A stretch of 64,000 nt of DNA from WVZH01 sp034430425 (GTDB taxonomy: Bacteria > Chloroflexota > Anaerolineae > Anaerolineales > E44-bin32): assembly GCA_034430425.1 (NCBI GenBank), contig DAOUEK010000007.1, positions 1 through 64,000 on the forward strand, read 5' to 3'. The position numbers were made by a program, and so were the translations under genes. Shown here piece after piece: positions 36,348-45,670 of this stretch (within the stretch, counting starts at the first letter, position 1; every line of letters starts with the position of its first letter). A model generated the notes under the pieces. That model made no database searches and was not told the origin of the DNA. It saw only the letters and a list, made by a program, of their open reading frames with translations.

Positions 36348-36793
36348 CTCCTGCTGATGATTTCTCGCCCGAAATCACTGTCTTCTCATGCATATACTGC
36401 GCATCTATGGCCGCCGATACCGCCGGCGCATTACGCCTCGAATATCCCGCCAACATAAAGATCATCCGCCTGCCCTGCACAGGCAAGACCGACGTGCAAT
36501 ACCTTCTCAACGCCTTTGAAGAAGGCGCCGATGGCGTTTACATCGTTGCCTGCAGCATGGGTAACTGTCACCATGAGCGGGGCAACGAGCGTGGATACGC
36601 AAGAGTGCAACGGGCAAAGAGCCTGTTGGAACAAATCGGCATCGAACCGGAGCGGTTGGAGATGTACTTCGTTTCAGGCGGTATGGGAGCTACCTTCGCC
36701 GAGATCGCCCGGGACATGACCGAACGCATTCGTGAACTTGGTCCCAATCCACTTAAGAAGAACTCGCCTCTACCCCAAAAAGAGCAAGCCTGA
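36344..36793 (+). CDS. MvhD-like hydrogenase iron-sulfur subunit, cysteine form
   Basis: A 149-residue MvhD-family protein, the [2Fe-2S] subunit that links hydrogenase or formate dehydrogenase to HdrA. Cysteines lie at 16, 19, 45, 70 and 75 (FSCIYC, LPCTGK, VACSMGNCHHERGN). Cys70 is the residue replaced by UGA-encoded selenocysteine in the two paralogs at 52090 and 59071, and no SECIS-like hairpin follows here. The frame extends upstream, but the ATG at 36344 overlaps the ferredoxin stop. Confidence 0.87.
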   Translation: MTPADDFSPEITVFSCIYCASMAADTAGALRLEYPANIKIIRLPCTGKTDVQYLLNAFEEGADGVYIVACSMGNCHHERGNERGYARVQRAKSLLEQIGIEPERLEMYFVSGGMGATFAEIARDMTERIRELGPNPLKKNSPLPQKEQA

Positions 36794-36905
36794 CCGGTTT
36801 TCAATAACTCATACGCTTTAAGTTAAAAATTATCCGGAAAGATGAAATTTTCAGAGCGGAATTCAATGATCCGTCAACCAGATCATATTGGTGGCTGTTC
36901 TTAGT

Positions 36906-37961
36906 TCAAAGGTTTATCTTTATTGAACGCAAACGCTCCGCCACATCTTCCGCAGTCAGATCGCGCTGCGCTTCGGCCAACATCTCGAATCCCACCAGGA
37001 ATTTCTTTACCGTCGCCGAACGCAATAACGGGGGGTAATAATGGGCATGCAACTGCCAATGATCATTTGGTTCTTCACCGCATGGCGCACCGTGCCAGCC
37101 CATCGAATACGGAAACGAAACATCGAAGAGTGCATCGTAGCGTAATAACAACTCTTTCATCACCTGCGCAAGTTGTTTTCGCTCTTCATCACGTAAATCA
37201 GGCAACCTGAGAACATGGCGTTTGGGCAGAAGTAATGTTTCAAAAGGCCAGATCGCCCAAAAGGGAACCAATGCCACCCAACCCTCGTTTTCAACGACCA
37301 CACGCTCACCAATCTCACGCTCTTCCTGCAGGTAATCCAGAAGTAACACGCCCCCTTCGCCTTCGGTGTACGCTCTCTGACTACGGTCTTCTTTCATCGG
37401 CTCGTTGGGTAATGTATCCAGCGCCCAGATCTGGCCATGGGGATGCGGATTCGAAGCCCCCATCATCGCGCCTTTATTCTCAAAGACCTGCACCCAACGA
37501 TATGTCTGGCCCAAATCCGAGACCTGTTCCGCCCAACAGTCAATCACACGTCGGATCATCTCTGGATTCATTTCCGCCAACGTTAGATCATGACGCGGGG
37601 AGAAACAAACCACCCGGCACGTCCCGCGAACTCCTGCGGAACGCAGCAGCCCGTTTTCCTCATCCGATGAATCAACGCCCTCCGGCAGCAAGGCCTGAAA
37701 ATCGTTGGTAAAGACATACGTTTGTTCATACATGGGATTGACCACACCACCCACTCTTTGATTTCCCGGACAAAGGTAGCAATCCGGATCGTACTTGGGG
37801 CGGTCCTCTCGAACTCGATCCTCGACCTCCCCCAGCCACGGTCGTTTGGCACGGTGGGGGGACACGAGCACCCATTCCCCGGTCAGGGCATTATAACGTC
37901 TGTGCGGCTGTTCACGAAACGATTGCATATTATCCATTCCCGAATACGATCCAAATTGCAT
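36906..37961 (-). CDS. galT: Galactose-1-phosphate uridylyltransferase
   Basis: A 351-residue Leloir-pathway enzyme exchanging UMP between UDP-glucose and galactose-1-phosphate. The active-site histidines are in NPHPHGQIWA. Other family stretches are RYNALTGEWVLVSPHRAKRPW near the start, CYLCPGN with zinc-ligand cysteines, and HAHYYPPLLRS near the end. Starts at 37961, 37937 and 37928 are possible, none with a strong ribosome site. It is transcribed divergently from the LacI-type regulator, with palindromic operators between them. Confidence 0.94.
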   Translation of the reverse strand: MQFGSYSGMDNMQSFREQPHRRYNALTGEWVLVSPHRAKRPWLGEVEDRVREDRPKYDPDCYLCPGNQRVGGVVNPMYEQTYVFTNDFQALLPEGVDSSDEENGLLRSAGVRGTCRVVCFSPRHDLTLAEMNPEMIRRVIDCWAEQVSDLGQTYRWVQVFENKGAMMGASNPHPHGQIWALDTLPNEPMKEDRSQRAYTEGEGGVLLLDYLQEEREIGERVVVENEGWVALVPFWAIWPFETLLLPKRHVLRLPDLRDEERKQLAQVMKELLLRYDALFDVSFPYSMGWHGAPCGEEPNDHWQLHAHYYPPLLRSATVKKFLVGFEMLAEAQRDLTAEDVAERLRSIKINL

Positions 37962-37992
37962 CGACCCAGATCACAAAACCGTTTACGCTAAC

Positions 37993-38004
37993 GTTATCGG
38001 TAAC
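37993..38004. promoter_or_regulatory. LacI-type operator, one mismatch
   Basis: GTTATCGGTAAC lies 32 bp upstream of galT and differs by one base from the two palindromes next to the regulator gene. It is a likely binding site for the adjacent LacI-family protein, controlling galT. Confidence 0.6.
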
Positions 38005-38143
38005 AATATAACGGTCCGTACTCTTTATCGATTGAATTATTTCTCCTGCCCTTCCGTCAAAACCAGTACTACTACCCTGTAATATGACGAAAATCACTTG
38101 ATTCGAAATCACTCGTTAGGGCATGCTAATAAATACAGCATAT

Positions 38144-38167
38144 GTTATCGATAACGTTATCGATAAC
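38144..38167. promoter_or_regulatory. Two abutting LacI-type operators
   Basis: Two perfect copies of the palindrome GTTATCGATAAC sit head to tail, with no spacer, ending 14 bp before the regulator ATG. LacI-family operators are palindromes with a central CG, which fits. The arrangement suggests autoregulation and cooperative binding; with the copy near galT, looping across 140 bp is possible. Confidence 0.75.
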
Positions 38168-38181
38168 AATTATAGGCAATT

Positions 38182-39216
38182 ATGGACCTAAAAACAAGAA
38201 TCACGATCAAAGACGTTGCCCGCGAAGCGGGTGTTTCCACACAAACTGTGTCTCGTGTGTTAAATGAGCGGCCAGATGTCTCCTCCGAGACGCGCTTGCG
38301 TGTGCAGCAGGTGATCGTCGAATTGGGATACTCGCCTAACGTTGTCGCTCGCAACTTGAGCCGCGGGCGCACCAGCACACTTGGCGTCATCAGTTACGGT
38401 CTGATCTATTTCGGCTCATCAGGCGTTATTGCAGGTATCGAGAATAAAGCCAACGAACTTGGTTATTCCCTCACCCTCAGCCTGATTGACCGCGTCGAAC
38501 CTTCCAGAGTCGAAAGCATTATATATGACTTCCTGTCACGCCGTGTGGAAGGCATTATCTGGGCGGTGCCGGGAAATATCAATGTCGCTGACTGGCTGAC
38601 AGAAAAATTTTCCGACGTACACATTCCAGTTATGTACATCAACATGGGCCACAATGGATCGGATTTCGTTGCCGCAATGGACAATCGCCTCGGCGGCCGA
38701 CTCGCCACGGAACATCTGTTGCAGGTCGGTTACCAACGTGTTGGTATCATCACCGGTCCATATCACTGGTGGGAAGCACAGGAACGATTAATGGGCTGGC
38801 AGGAAACCGTCGAAGCGGCAGGATATTCCGATATCGACAGACTGATCGTCGAAGGCGATTGGAACGCGGCCAGCGGAGACGTCGGGCTGCACTCGCTGCT
38901 CGATCAAAGCCCGGAAATCGACGCCGTCTTCGTCTCCAACGATCAGATGTCGCTTGGAGCGCTTCAAGCCGCACGACGTCTGGGCTTAAATGTGCCAGAA
39001 GATCTGGGCATCGTCGGTTTTGACGACATACCGGAGGCGGCGTACTTCTACCCATCCCTCACCACCGTCCACCAAGACACACAGAAATTGGGGGCGCTGG
39101 CCGTACAGCAACTCCATACCCTCATCCAAGCCGAGCAACGTGATGAAGCTCTTGAGCCGGAGATCGCGTGGGTAAAACCCCGCCTGATCATCCGCAAGAG
39201 TTCCGCACGAACATGA
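38182..39216 (+). CDS. LacI-family transcriptional regulator of the galactose genes
   Basis: A 344-residue repressor. Residues 6-26 form the DNA-binding helix-turn-helix (IKDVAREAGVSTQTVSRVLN), then a hinge helix and a periplasmic-binding-protein-like effector domain (GRTSTLGVIS, GVIAGIENKA, LGIVGFDDIPEA). The position between galT and the sugar importer indicates control by galactose or a related sugar. Operators are visible on both sides of its promoter region. Confidence 0.92.
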   Translation: MDLKTRITIKDVAREAGVSTQTVSRVLNERPDVSSETRLRVQQVIVELGYSPNVVARNLSRGRTSTLGVISYGLIYFGSSGVIAGIENKANELGYSLTLSLIDRVEPSRVESIIYDFLSRRVEGIIWAVPGNINVADWLTEKFSDVHIPVMYINMGHNGSDFVAAMDNRLGGRLATEHLLQVGYQRVGIITGPYHWWEAQERLMGWQETVEAAGYSDIDRLIVEGDWNAASGDVGLHSLLDQSPEIDAVFVSNDQMSLGALQAARRLGLNVPEDLGIVGFDDIPEAAYFYPSLTTVHQDTQKLGALAVQQLHTLIQAEQRDEALEPEIAWVKPRLIIRKSSART

Positions 39217-39476
39217 ACCAACTATCGAGATTTTTGTTTACATCCCGTAAATGCGAGGCTCGATGGAGAATTCATTCAAGAACACCAAGGATATCGTTGC
39301 AGCCCCAAAATCTGAAACAAGCATGCAGCAATTACAAGCCACAAAGTGTAGTCCGTGAGCAATCGCGCCAATGAACCCGATACAGTAAACGTGGGAGGAG
39401 GTGTCAATAGATCAATCACATCAGGTCCAACTTTGGAAAACGATACGGGTAAACCAAATCACATGAGGAGGATAGA

Positions 39477-40556
39477 ATGAGGAAATTACACTGGCTCTTG
39501 GCCGCGCTGCTGGTTTTCAGCCTAATACTGACTGCCTGCGGCAAAGCCGAAACCCCCACCGATGAAGGTGTCGCAGAAGAACCATCAGATGTCACCGTTG
39601 ATGAACCTGGTGACACCGAGGGTCCTGCACCCGCGGCGGATGACAAGTGGTGCTCAGGCACAAATATCATCTTCTTCCCCGGCGGTTCCCCAGGTGGCCC
39701 CTTCGCCACCGTTGTGTACAATGGCGCCCTTCAAGCCGAAGATGACTTGGGCCCGAATGTCGAATATGTCTGGTCCGACTGGAATCCCGAGAACATGATT
39801 ACCCAGTTCTCAGAAGCCGTCGCCACAGCGCCCGATGGCATCGCCATTATGGGGCATCCAGGTGATGATGCATTCGCCCCGTTGGTCGAAGAAGCTGAAG
39901 CACAGGGCATCGTCGTCACCAGCATGAACACCCAGCTGGCCAATCTACAAGCGATGTACGCTTCCAACGGCTTTGGCTATGTCGGCGCCATCCTGTATGA
40001 CGCCGGGTATGCACTCGGTTCAGAGGCGGTTAACCGCTTCGGTCTGGTAGCAGGCGACCAGGCGTTCGTCTGGGGCCTCCTGGCACAAGCCGGGCGCGGT
40101 GAACGCACACAGGGTGTAGTTGATGCACTCGAAGACGCCGGCCTGGAAGTCATCTATCAGGAGATCGATGACGCCACCAACGCCGACGCCGCGGCTGGCG
40201 TCCCCACCTTCACGGGTATCATGTCCGCCAATCCAGGTATCAAGCTGGTCGTCACCGACCACGGTGCGCTGACAGCTACCCTGGAGACGTATCTGACGAG
40301 CGCCGGCCTTGGCCCGGATGATGTCTACGCCATTGGCTTCGACCTCTCCTCCGCCACGGTGGAAGCCGTACGCGGTGGTTGGACCGACCTGGTGATCGAT
40401 CAGCAGCAGTGGCTGCAGGGTTACATGGCTGTGCTGCAAATCTGCCTGACCCACAACTACGCATTCACTGGCCTGCAAATTGACACCGGCGCCGGCTTCC
40501 TGCACGCCGGAAACGTCGATCTGTTGGCCGCTTTGGTCGAAGAGCAGATTCGCTGA
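39477..40556 (+). CDS. Sugar ABC transporter substrate-binding lipoprotein
   Basis: A 359-residue solute-binding protein. The signal peptide ends in the lipobox LTAC with Cys21, followed by an acidic Pro-rich linker (about 22-58) and a type I periplasmic-binding domain (NIIFFPGGSPGGPF, IAIMGHPGDDAFAPL, VTDHGALTATLE). It would deliver sugar to the ABC importer encoded downstream. GAGGAGG lies ahead of the ATG. Two intergenic hairpins follow, often linked to higher expression of the binding protein. Confidence 0.9.
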   Translation: MRKLHWLLAALLVFSLILTACGKAETPTDEGVAEEPSDVTVDEPGDTEGPAPAADDKWCSGTNIIFFPGGSPGGPFATVVYNGALQAEDDLGPNVEYVWSDWNPENMITQFSEAVATAPDGIAIMGHPGDDAFAPLVEEAEAQGIVVTSMNTQLANLQAMYASNGFGYVGAILYDAGYALGSEAVNRFGLVAGDQAFVWGLLAQAGRGERTQGVVDALEDAGLEVIYQEIDDATNADAAAGVPTFTGIMSANPGIKLVVTDHGALTATLETYLTSAGLGPDDVYAIGFDLSSATVEAVRGGWTDLVIDQQQWLQGYMAVLQICLTHNYAFTGLQIDTGAGFLHAGNVDLLAALVEEQIR

Positions 40557-40570
40557 TCCAATGCATTGGC

Positions 40571-40612
40571 GTCGCAGACGTATAAAAACCGGTCATCAAA
40601 CGAGTCTGCGAC
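40571..40612. repeat. Inverted repeat after the binding-protein gene
   Basis: GTCGCAGAC and GTCTGCGAC form a 9-bp stem with a 24-nt loop, 14 bp past the stop codon. No T-run follows. It may be an mRNA-stabilising hairpin or a partial terminator. Confidence 0.45.
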
Positions 40613-40624
40613 CATAAATCATGA

Positions 40625-40694
40625 GGACTAGATGACTGCAACAAATAGAGACAGATCAAAATCCCATCATTGCTTTAACACAGTCATCTAGTCC
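40625..40694. repeat. Second inverted repeat between binding-protein and ATPase genes
   Basis: GGACTAGATGACTG at 40625-40638 is matched by its exact reverse complement at 40681-40694, giving a 14-bp stem with a 42-nt loop. It lies just after the first hairpin in a 307-bp gap without a gene. Together they suggest graded expression of binding protein over ATPase and permease. Confidence 0.5.
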
Positions 40695-40863
40695 CCACCA
40701 GTATAATATGACTTACACAATCGTGGTTCATCACTTTCTCACACCTAGACGCAAGGGCGGCAAATCCACAAACCCCTCGGATACGCTTTACGCCCTGGCG
40801 TCTCTATGTGAGTGAAAGCACTCTTACTCGCTGAGCGTGAAACCATTGACGGGAGATGATTTT

Positions 40864-41619
40864 ATGGACTATCGCCTGGAATTGAATAATGTTTCGAAGT
40901 CATTTGGAAAAGTGAAAGCGCTGCAAGATATTAATTTTCAACTCGGACAAAACGAAGTTGTCGGCTTGCTGGGAGATAACGGTGCCGGAAAATCAACCAT
41001 GATCAAGATCATGACCGGTTACTTTCGACCGACAGCTGGGCAAGTTCTCTTCGGCGGCCAGCGGATTGACAATCTAACTGTCCCCAGAGCCCGTCAAATG
41101 GGGGTGGAAACTGTTTACCAGGAACGTGCCCTGGCTGAATTGCAAACTCTCTGGCGCAATATTTTCTTGGGACGCGAGCTAAATAACCGGTGGGGCTTTC
41201 TCGATGTCAAGAAAATGAAGGCGGAAACCCATCGCCTGATGACGCAGTCGATGGGATTTACATCGACAGCTATAACTCCCAATTCAAAAGTTGGGAAGTT
41301 CTCGGGCGGCGAACGACAGGGCGTCGCCATCGTACGTGCACTTTACTTTGACGCAGATATTATCGTACTCGACGAACCCACAATGGGCCTCTCACTTAAA
41401 GAAACCGAAAAATTGCTAAGTTTCGTGCGTGATATCAAAGCGGCTGGTAAATCTGCCGTTTTTATCGACCACAATATTTACCACGTCTACTCAGTCTCCG
41501 ATCGGATTGTGGTTGTTGACCGCGGCAAAATCGCGGGCGAGTTCTTAACCAAAGACATCACCCTGGAAACCCTGATGGAAAAAATGATCCATGTTGCCGA
41601 AACGGGCACTTTGGACTAG
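40864..41619 (+). CDS. Sugar ABC transporter ATP-binding protein, single-domain type
   Basis: A 251-residue ABC ATPase with Walker A GDNGAGKST, signature FSGGERQG, Walker B IIVLDEPTMGLS and switch His in AVFIDHN. Unlike RbsA or MglA it has one nucleotide-binding domain, as in the FrcA type, so it should act as a homodimer. The frame opens at a GTG at 40837, but GGGAG lies closer to the ATG at 40864. The permease starts 26 nt downstream. Confidence 0.9.
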   Translation: MDYRLELNNVSKSFGKVKALQDINFQLGQNEVVGLLGDNGAGKSTMIKIMTGYFRPTAGQVLFGGQRIDNLTVPRARQMGVETVYQERALAELQTLWRNIFLGRELNNRWGFLDVKKMKAETHRLMTQSMGFTSTAITPNSKVGKFSGGERQGVAIVRALYFDADIIVLDEPTMGLSLKETEKLLSFVRDIKAAGKSAVFIDHNIYHVYSVSDRIVVVDRGKIAGEFLTKDITLETLMEKMIHVAETGTLD

Positions 41620-41645
41620 CCACTTTCATACAAAAGGATTAAGCA

Positions 41646-42665
41646 ATGACCTCGAAAACGAATGAAATTTCCGTAGATGCCGGCCGGGCCTACAAGGAAA
41701 GCTTCAATTTTGTGAACTTTGTGCGGTCCTATGGCACCCAACTCGGTATCGTGGGCGTTTTCTTCGGCATGTGGATCTTCTTTATCGTTATGGCACCGAA
41801 CACCTTTCTCTCACCCAATATCTATTATTCCTTCATGTCTACCATCCCCTTTTTCGCCATGATGGCCATGCCCCTTACCGTCCTTGTGATTGCAGGGGAG
41901 ATGGATTTGTCCTTCCCTTCCATCATGGCTATGGGCACGGTGACTTTTCTGCTGACCTACAATGAAGTCCAGAATGTTTGGCTGGCATTTGCCGCAGCGC
42001 TCGTGACCGGCTTGTTCATCGGCTGGCTAAATGGGATTATCGTGGTCAAGTTTGGCATCCCTTCCCTGGTGGCTACGATTGGCACCCAATTCTTCTGGCG
42101 GGGTGCAGTGTTGGTCCTCTCTGAGGGACACAGCGGGACCCTGGTTTACACCAAAGAAACCTTCCTACGTCCACTACTGGTCGGTAAAATCGGTAACGTT
42201 TTCCCCATGCAGATGCTGTGGCTAATCATCATTACTGTCGGATCCTGGGTGTTGCTCAACCGGCATCGTTTTGGAGCGCACATCTACCTGATCGGGGATA
42301 ACGCCAACAGTGCCGAGTTGATGGGTGTAAACACCGGACGCGTGCGCATACAGGGTTTTATGCTCGTTGGTTTGATCGCAGCCTTCGCCGGCATCGTCGC
42401 CAGCCTACACGTGACCTACTTCTGGCCCAGCCAGGGTGAGGGGTACTTACTGAAAACATTGGCATCGATCTTCCTCGGCGGCACATCCGTATTCGGCGGT
42501 GTCGGGACGATCCTGGGCACCTTCGTCGGCGCTTTCATGATCGGCGCCATCGAGGCCGCCACAGTCGCCATCGGCTGGACCGGGTTCCTAACCCAATTGA
42601 TCTACGGCTTAATCATTGTGCTGTCGGTCATCATGCACACCTATCTCGGCAAGCGTTTGGGGTAG
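41646..42665 (+). CDS. Sugar ABC transporter permease, FrcC/RbsC type
   Basis: A 339-residue permease of the branched-chain/ribose family with about ten helices. The family loop GMNxGxxxIQG appears as LMGVNTGRVRIQGFMLVG, and the C-terminal half has FLGGTSVFGGVGTILGTFVG. It forms the importer with the binding lipoprotein and single-domain ATPase. AAAAGGA precedes the ATG. Confidence 0.9.
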   Translation: MTSKTNEISVDAGRAYKESFNFVNFVRSYGTQLGIVGVFFGMWIFFIVMAPNTFLSPNIYYSFMSTIPFFAMMAMPLTVLVIAGEMDLSFPSIMAMGTVTFLLTYNEVQNVWLAFAAALVTGLFIGWLNGIIVVKFGIPSLVATIGTQFFWRGAVLVLSEGHSGTLVYTKETFLRPLLVGKIGNVFPMQMLWLIIITVGSWVLLNRHRFGAHIYLIGDNANSAELMGVNTGRVRIQGFMLVGLIAAFAGIVASLHVTYFWPSQGEGYLLKTLASIFLGGTSVFGGVGTILGTFVGAFMIGAIEAATVAIGWTGFLTQLIYGLIIVLSVIMHTYLGKRLG

Positions 42666-42751
42666 CGTAGATACAACCTGGCTTATTCAATTTAACTATC
42701 GCGGATGACTCTTCCCACACCGTTTAGCCAAACGAATTTTCTTCTGGTGCG

Positions 42752-43942
42752 ATGATGCAACGACAACAACGCAGGGAATTACTCGAAAACGAATTCGAAA
42801 AACGATACAAGGCAGCCCCCAGCAAATGGGTTCGTGCTCCCGGACGCGTGGACTTAATCGGCAGCCACACGGATTACAATCAAGGCTTTGTCCTCATTCA
42901 AGCCATCGATCGAGACATCTGGATCGCCGCTGCCCCTCGCAGTGATGGCATCGTGCGAATTTCCTCGCTCAACGCAGAAGGGATGCGGGAATTCAAACTA
43001 GCTGAGATTTCCTTCGACACTGATATGACCTGGACGAATTACGTTCGAGGCGTAGCACACATTCTTCAACTAGAGGGGTATGCGCTGACGGGATTCGATG
43101 GCTTGATTCACAGCACGATTCCCTTCGGCAGCGGTTTGAGTTCCTCCGCCGCGCTGGAAGTATCCACGGCGGTGCTTTTTAAAGAACTGGCGGATTGGTC
43201 CCTTGATCCTGTTCAACGAGCATTGCTTTGCCAGCGCGCCGAAAATGAATTCGTCGGTATGAACTGCGGCATCATGGATCAATACGCTTCCTCGGTTGGG
43301 CAAGAGGATGCCGTGCTGCTGCTCGATTGTCGTTCGATCACCAGCCAGGTAAAACCCTTTGCGCCCGGGGTACAGGTCATAGCTTGCGACACGCGCGCCG
43401 AACGCAGTCTTGTCGATTCCGAATATCACGAACGCCGGTCGCAATGTGAACAAGGAGTCGCCGTGCTTGCGAACGTCTATCCGGAAATTCAATCCCTGCG
43501 TGACGTCAGTCTGCAGCAGATCAACGAACACAAGGCGGATTTGGATGCGGTAGTCTACAACCGCTGCCGCTTTGTGATTGAGGAGAATCAGCGTGTATTG
43601 GCGGTCGCCGAGGCAGTCTCCTGTGGAGATTATGCCCGCGCCGGACAAATGATGCTGGATTCATTCCAGGGTGCGCATGATTTGTATGAGATCGTATCCG
43701 GCGAAATGATCGCCATGAAGAATGCGATTATGTCCGCTCCGGGTGCACTCGGCACGCGCGGCGCAGGCGCCGGCTTCGGAGGCTGCCTGGTGGCTCTCGT
43801 GGAAGACGAACACGCAGAAACCTTCTCCGACCAGGTCCTCGGAACTTATAAAGAATACACCGGTATCGATGCGCGGGTTTTCCCCGTGCGAGCGGCTGCC
43901 GGCGCAGGTGTTCTCACCTTTCCAAATATTGAAATTCAGTAA
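42752..43942 (+). CDS. galK: Galactokinase
   Basis: A 396-residue GHMP kinase phosphorylating galactose at C1. The galactokinase signature APGRVDLIGSHTDYNQGFVL, the ATP loop PFGSGLSSSAALEV, CGIMDQYASSVGQ with the catalytic Asp, and GTRGAGAGFGGC are all present. The ribosome site is weak. With galT, the regulator and the importer it forms a galactose regulon; galE and galM are not in the window. Confidence 0.95.
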   Translation: MMQRQQRRELLENEFEKRYKAAPSKWVRAPGRVDLIGSHTDYNQGFVLIQAIDRDIWIAAAPRSDGIVRISSLNAEGMREFKLAEISFDTDMTWTNYVRGVAHILQLEGYALTGFDGLIHSTIPFGSGLSSSAALEVSTAVLFKELADWSLDPVQRALLCQRAENEFVGMNCGIMDQYASSVGQEDAVLLLDCRSITSQVKPFAPGVQVIACDTRAERSLVDSEYHERRSQCEQGVAVLANVYPEIQSLRDVSLQQINEHKADLDAVVYNRCRFVIEENQRVLAVAEAVSCGDYARAGQMMLDSFQGAHDLYEIVSGEMIAMKNAIMSAPGALGTRGAGAGFGGCLVALVEDEHAETFSDQVLGTYKEYTGIDARVFPVRAAAGAGVLTFPNIEIQ

Positions 43943-43957
43943 ACTGATCGATCGCCT

Positions 43958-44929
43958 TCAAGGCACAAGATCGATTTCCCAATCCGCACTTGCCACATTA
44001 ATCGTCGTGCTGTTTCCCGGCCAGTACAAGTGGCTCCAATAATTTGCGCCTCGCAGTGTGGAGGGATTGCGCCCCAGCGTAACGATTATTCGATCGGGAT
44101 TGAAATACGCAAAGTACGTATCTCGGTTGATCGGCGAACGCCCCAGTGTGGGATCCATCGACACCCAGCCAACCGCAGGGAAGTACACTTCCAGCCAGGC
44201 ATGTTCGAATGGCATTTTTGCCACTTCATCCGCCTCCGGGTATCGCAAACCAGCTATATAGCGCGCTGGAATCCCCGCCGCCCGGCTGAGTGCCATCATC
44301 AGCGAGGCGAATTCACTGCAGTCCGCCCCCATGACACCAAAAGTGGCCTGCGCGCCCCAATCGTCCGCATTGGTGCTGTAGACCAGGTTTTCGGCGACAT
44401 AATCATAGAAAGCACGTACCTGTTCGCATACGGTCTGCTTTCCCGCCGCCAGTTCCCGCGATAAAGATACGATTTGTGGATTGGCAGATTCGATGTGCAG
44501 CTCAGCATGCGTGAACTCATCCGGCAGGTCGCCTTCGCACTGCGACCAGGAGTACACCACCTCGAATACCTCAACTTCTGTTTCGATGGTCACTTCGAGT
44601 GTTTCACCAGGAGCATGCTCGGAGAGCTCGAACTCCGCATACAAATTGCCATATTCGTCTGTGAGCAGCACGTAGGAGTCGGGTGAAATCTCACGCCACT
44701 GAACCTGCTGAAAAGGCTGCAGATCGCGGATCAACGCCACCCACAGATTTTGTTTCTCGGGTTGTCCCGTTCCGATGTTTGACAGAATCAGATGCTGCCG
44801 TACGAGGTACCGCCGGGATTCCCCCAGCGAAACCCCATCGGGATTCGGACCCGCCTCCGTCGCAACGACCTTTGGAGAAGCGCAGGCAGCAAACAAACTC
44901 AACAACCCGATGTATAACACTTTTCGCAT
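43958..44929 (-). CDS. Transglutaminase-like lipoprotein
   Basis: A 323-residue extracytoplasmic protein. The N-terminal hydrophobic segment ends in FAAC, a lipobox-like site. The C-terminal half is a transglutaminase-like (cysteine-protease fold) domain with the catalytic Cys in MGADCSEFA, His in FEHAWLEVYF and Asp in VSMDPTLG. The frame starts eight codons earlier at 44953, but the shorter form begins with a normal lipoprotein signal. It ends 15 bp from the galK stop in convergent orientation. Its substrate is unknown. Confidence 0.75.
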   Translation of the reverse strand: MRKVLYIGLLSLFAACASPKVVATEAGPNPDGVSLGESRRYLVRQHLILSNIGTGQPEKQNLWVALIRDLQPFQQVQWREISPDSYVLLTDEYGNLYAEFELSEHAPGETLEVTIETEVEVFEVVYSWSQCEGDLPDEFTHAELHIESANPQIVSLSRELAAGKQTVCEQVRAFYDYVAENLVYSTNADDWGAQATFGVMGADCSEFASLMMALSRAAGIPARYIAGLRYPEADEVAKMPFEHAWLEVYFPAVGWVSMDPTLGRSPINRDTYFAYFNPDRIIVTLGRNPSTLRGANYWSHLYWPGNSTTINVASADWEIDLVP

Positions 44930-44980
44930 AACTTCATTATAGGAGGAATACAATTGATGTGTTACTCAATACTGATGCTT

Positions 44981-45514
44981 TCAATCTCGAAACAGCAGCT
45001 TATGTTTCAAAGGTCCGGACCAGACGTAATCGTTTCGATCGGCCTCACCGGGGCCCTTGAAATCATCGATCGGGCAGATTAAGGTTTCTTTCTCCCCGAT
45101 CCGAAAGACGATTTCGTCCCTGAGCACCTTGCCTACGAACTTATAGGCAAGATCAGCTGAGTCAAATCGAAGCTCCGTGTGTGTTCCGATTTGCACGATC
45201 ACTTCCTGCCACACAAACATCATACGCACATTCCCAACCGCGGAATTTATTGGGGGGATAATGTATGGCTCATCACGTGAATGCTCAAAGTATCCCCAAT
45301 ATTCTTCCGGAACAAAGATCGCAAGCCGCTCAAGACCGATTCCGGGCACGAACGGAATCCCTGCGAGATTCTCATCGCTTTGGAGATCCTGGTCCTGGCT
45401 CTCCTCACCGAAAGAGAAATCGTCATCACGCTCATCCGTGGGCTGAATGGAACGCACGACGCTAATGATCAAAGTAACTGCCAAAATAAAAATAAACAGC
45501 GTAACGAAATCCAT
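44981..45514 (-). CDS. Membrane-anchored protein of unknown function
   Basis: A 177-residue protein with one N-terminal hydrophobic helix (DFVTLFIFILAVTLIISVV), an acidic linker and a soluble domain with no recognised family. The frame extends 16 codons upstream, but the ATG at 45514 has GGGAA before it and puts the helix at the N-terminus. It sits upstream of the transglutaminase-like lipoprotein on the same strand. Confidence 0.55.
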   Translation of the reverse strand: MDFVTLFIFILAVTLIISVVRSIQPTDERDDDFSFGEESQDQDLQSDENLAGIPFVPGIGLERLAIFVPEEYWGYFEHSRDEPYIIPPINSAVGNVRMMFVWQEVIVQIGTHTELRFDSADLAYKFVGKVLRDEIVFRIGEKETLICPIDDFKGPGEADRNDYVWSGPLKHKLLFRD

Positions 45515-45670
45515 CTTATTTCCCAACCCATACCTTATCTTCGCCGTGCTTACACCATACAAGCGGTATTGGAGTCGTCGTCCTGAACACAGTTACCATC
45601 AGATCATCGACGATCATCCTCATCGATTTAATGAAACATCGGGAATATGAAACTCCAGAGCTGAGATCGA

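Noticed and set aside
37993..38167. CRISPR or mobile-element repeat
   Set aside because: The repeated 12-mers are palindromes next to a LacI gene and number only three; no spacers, transposase or integrase gene were seen anywhere in the window.
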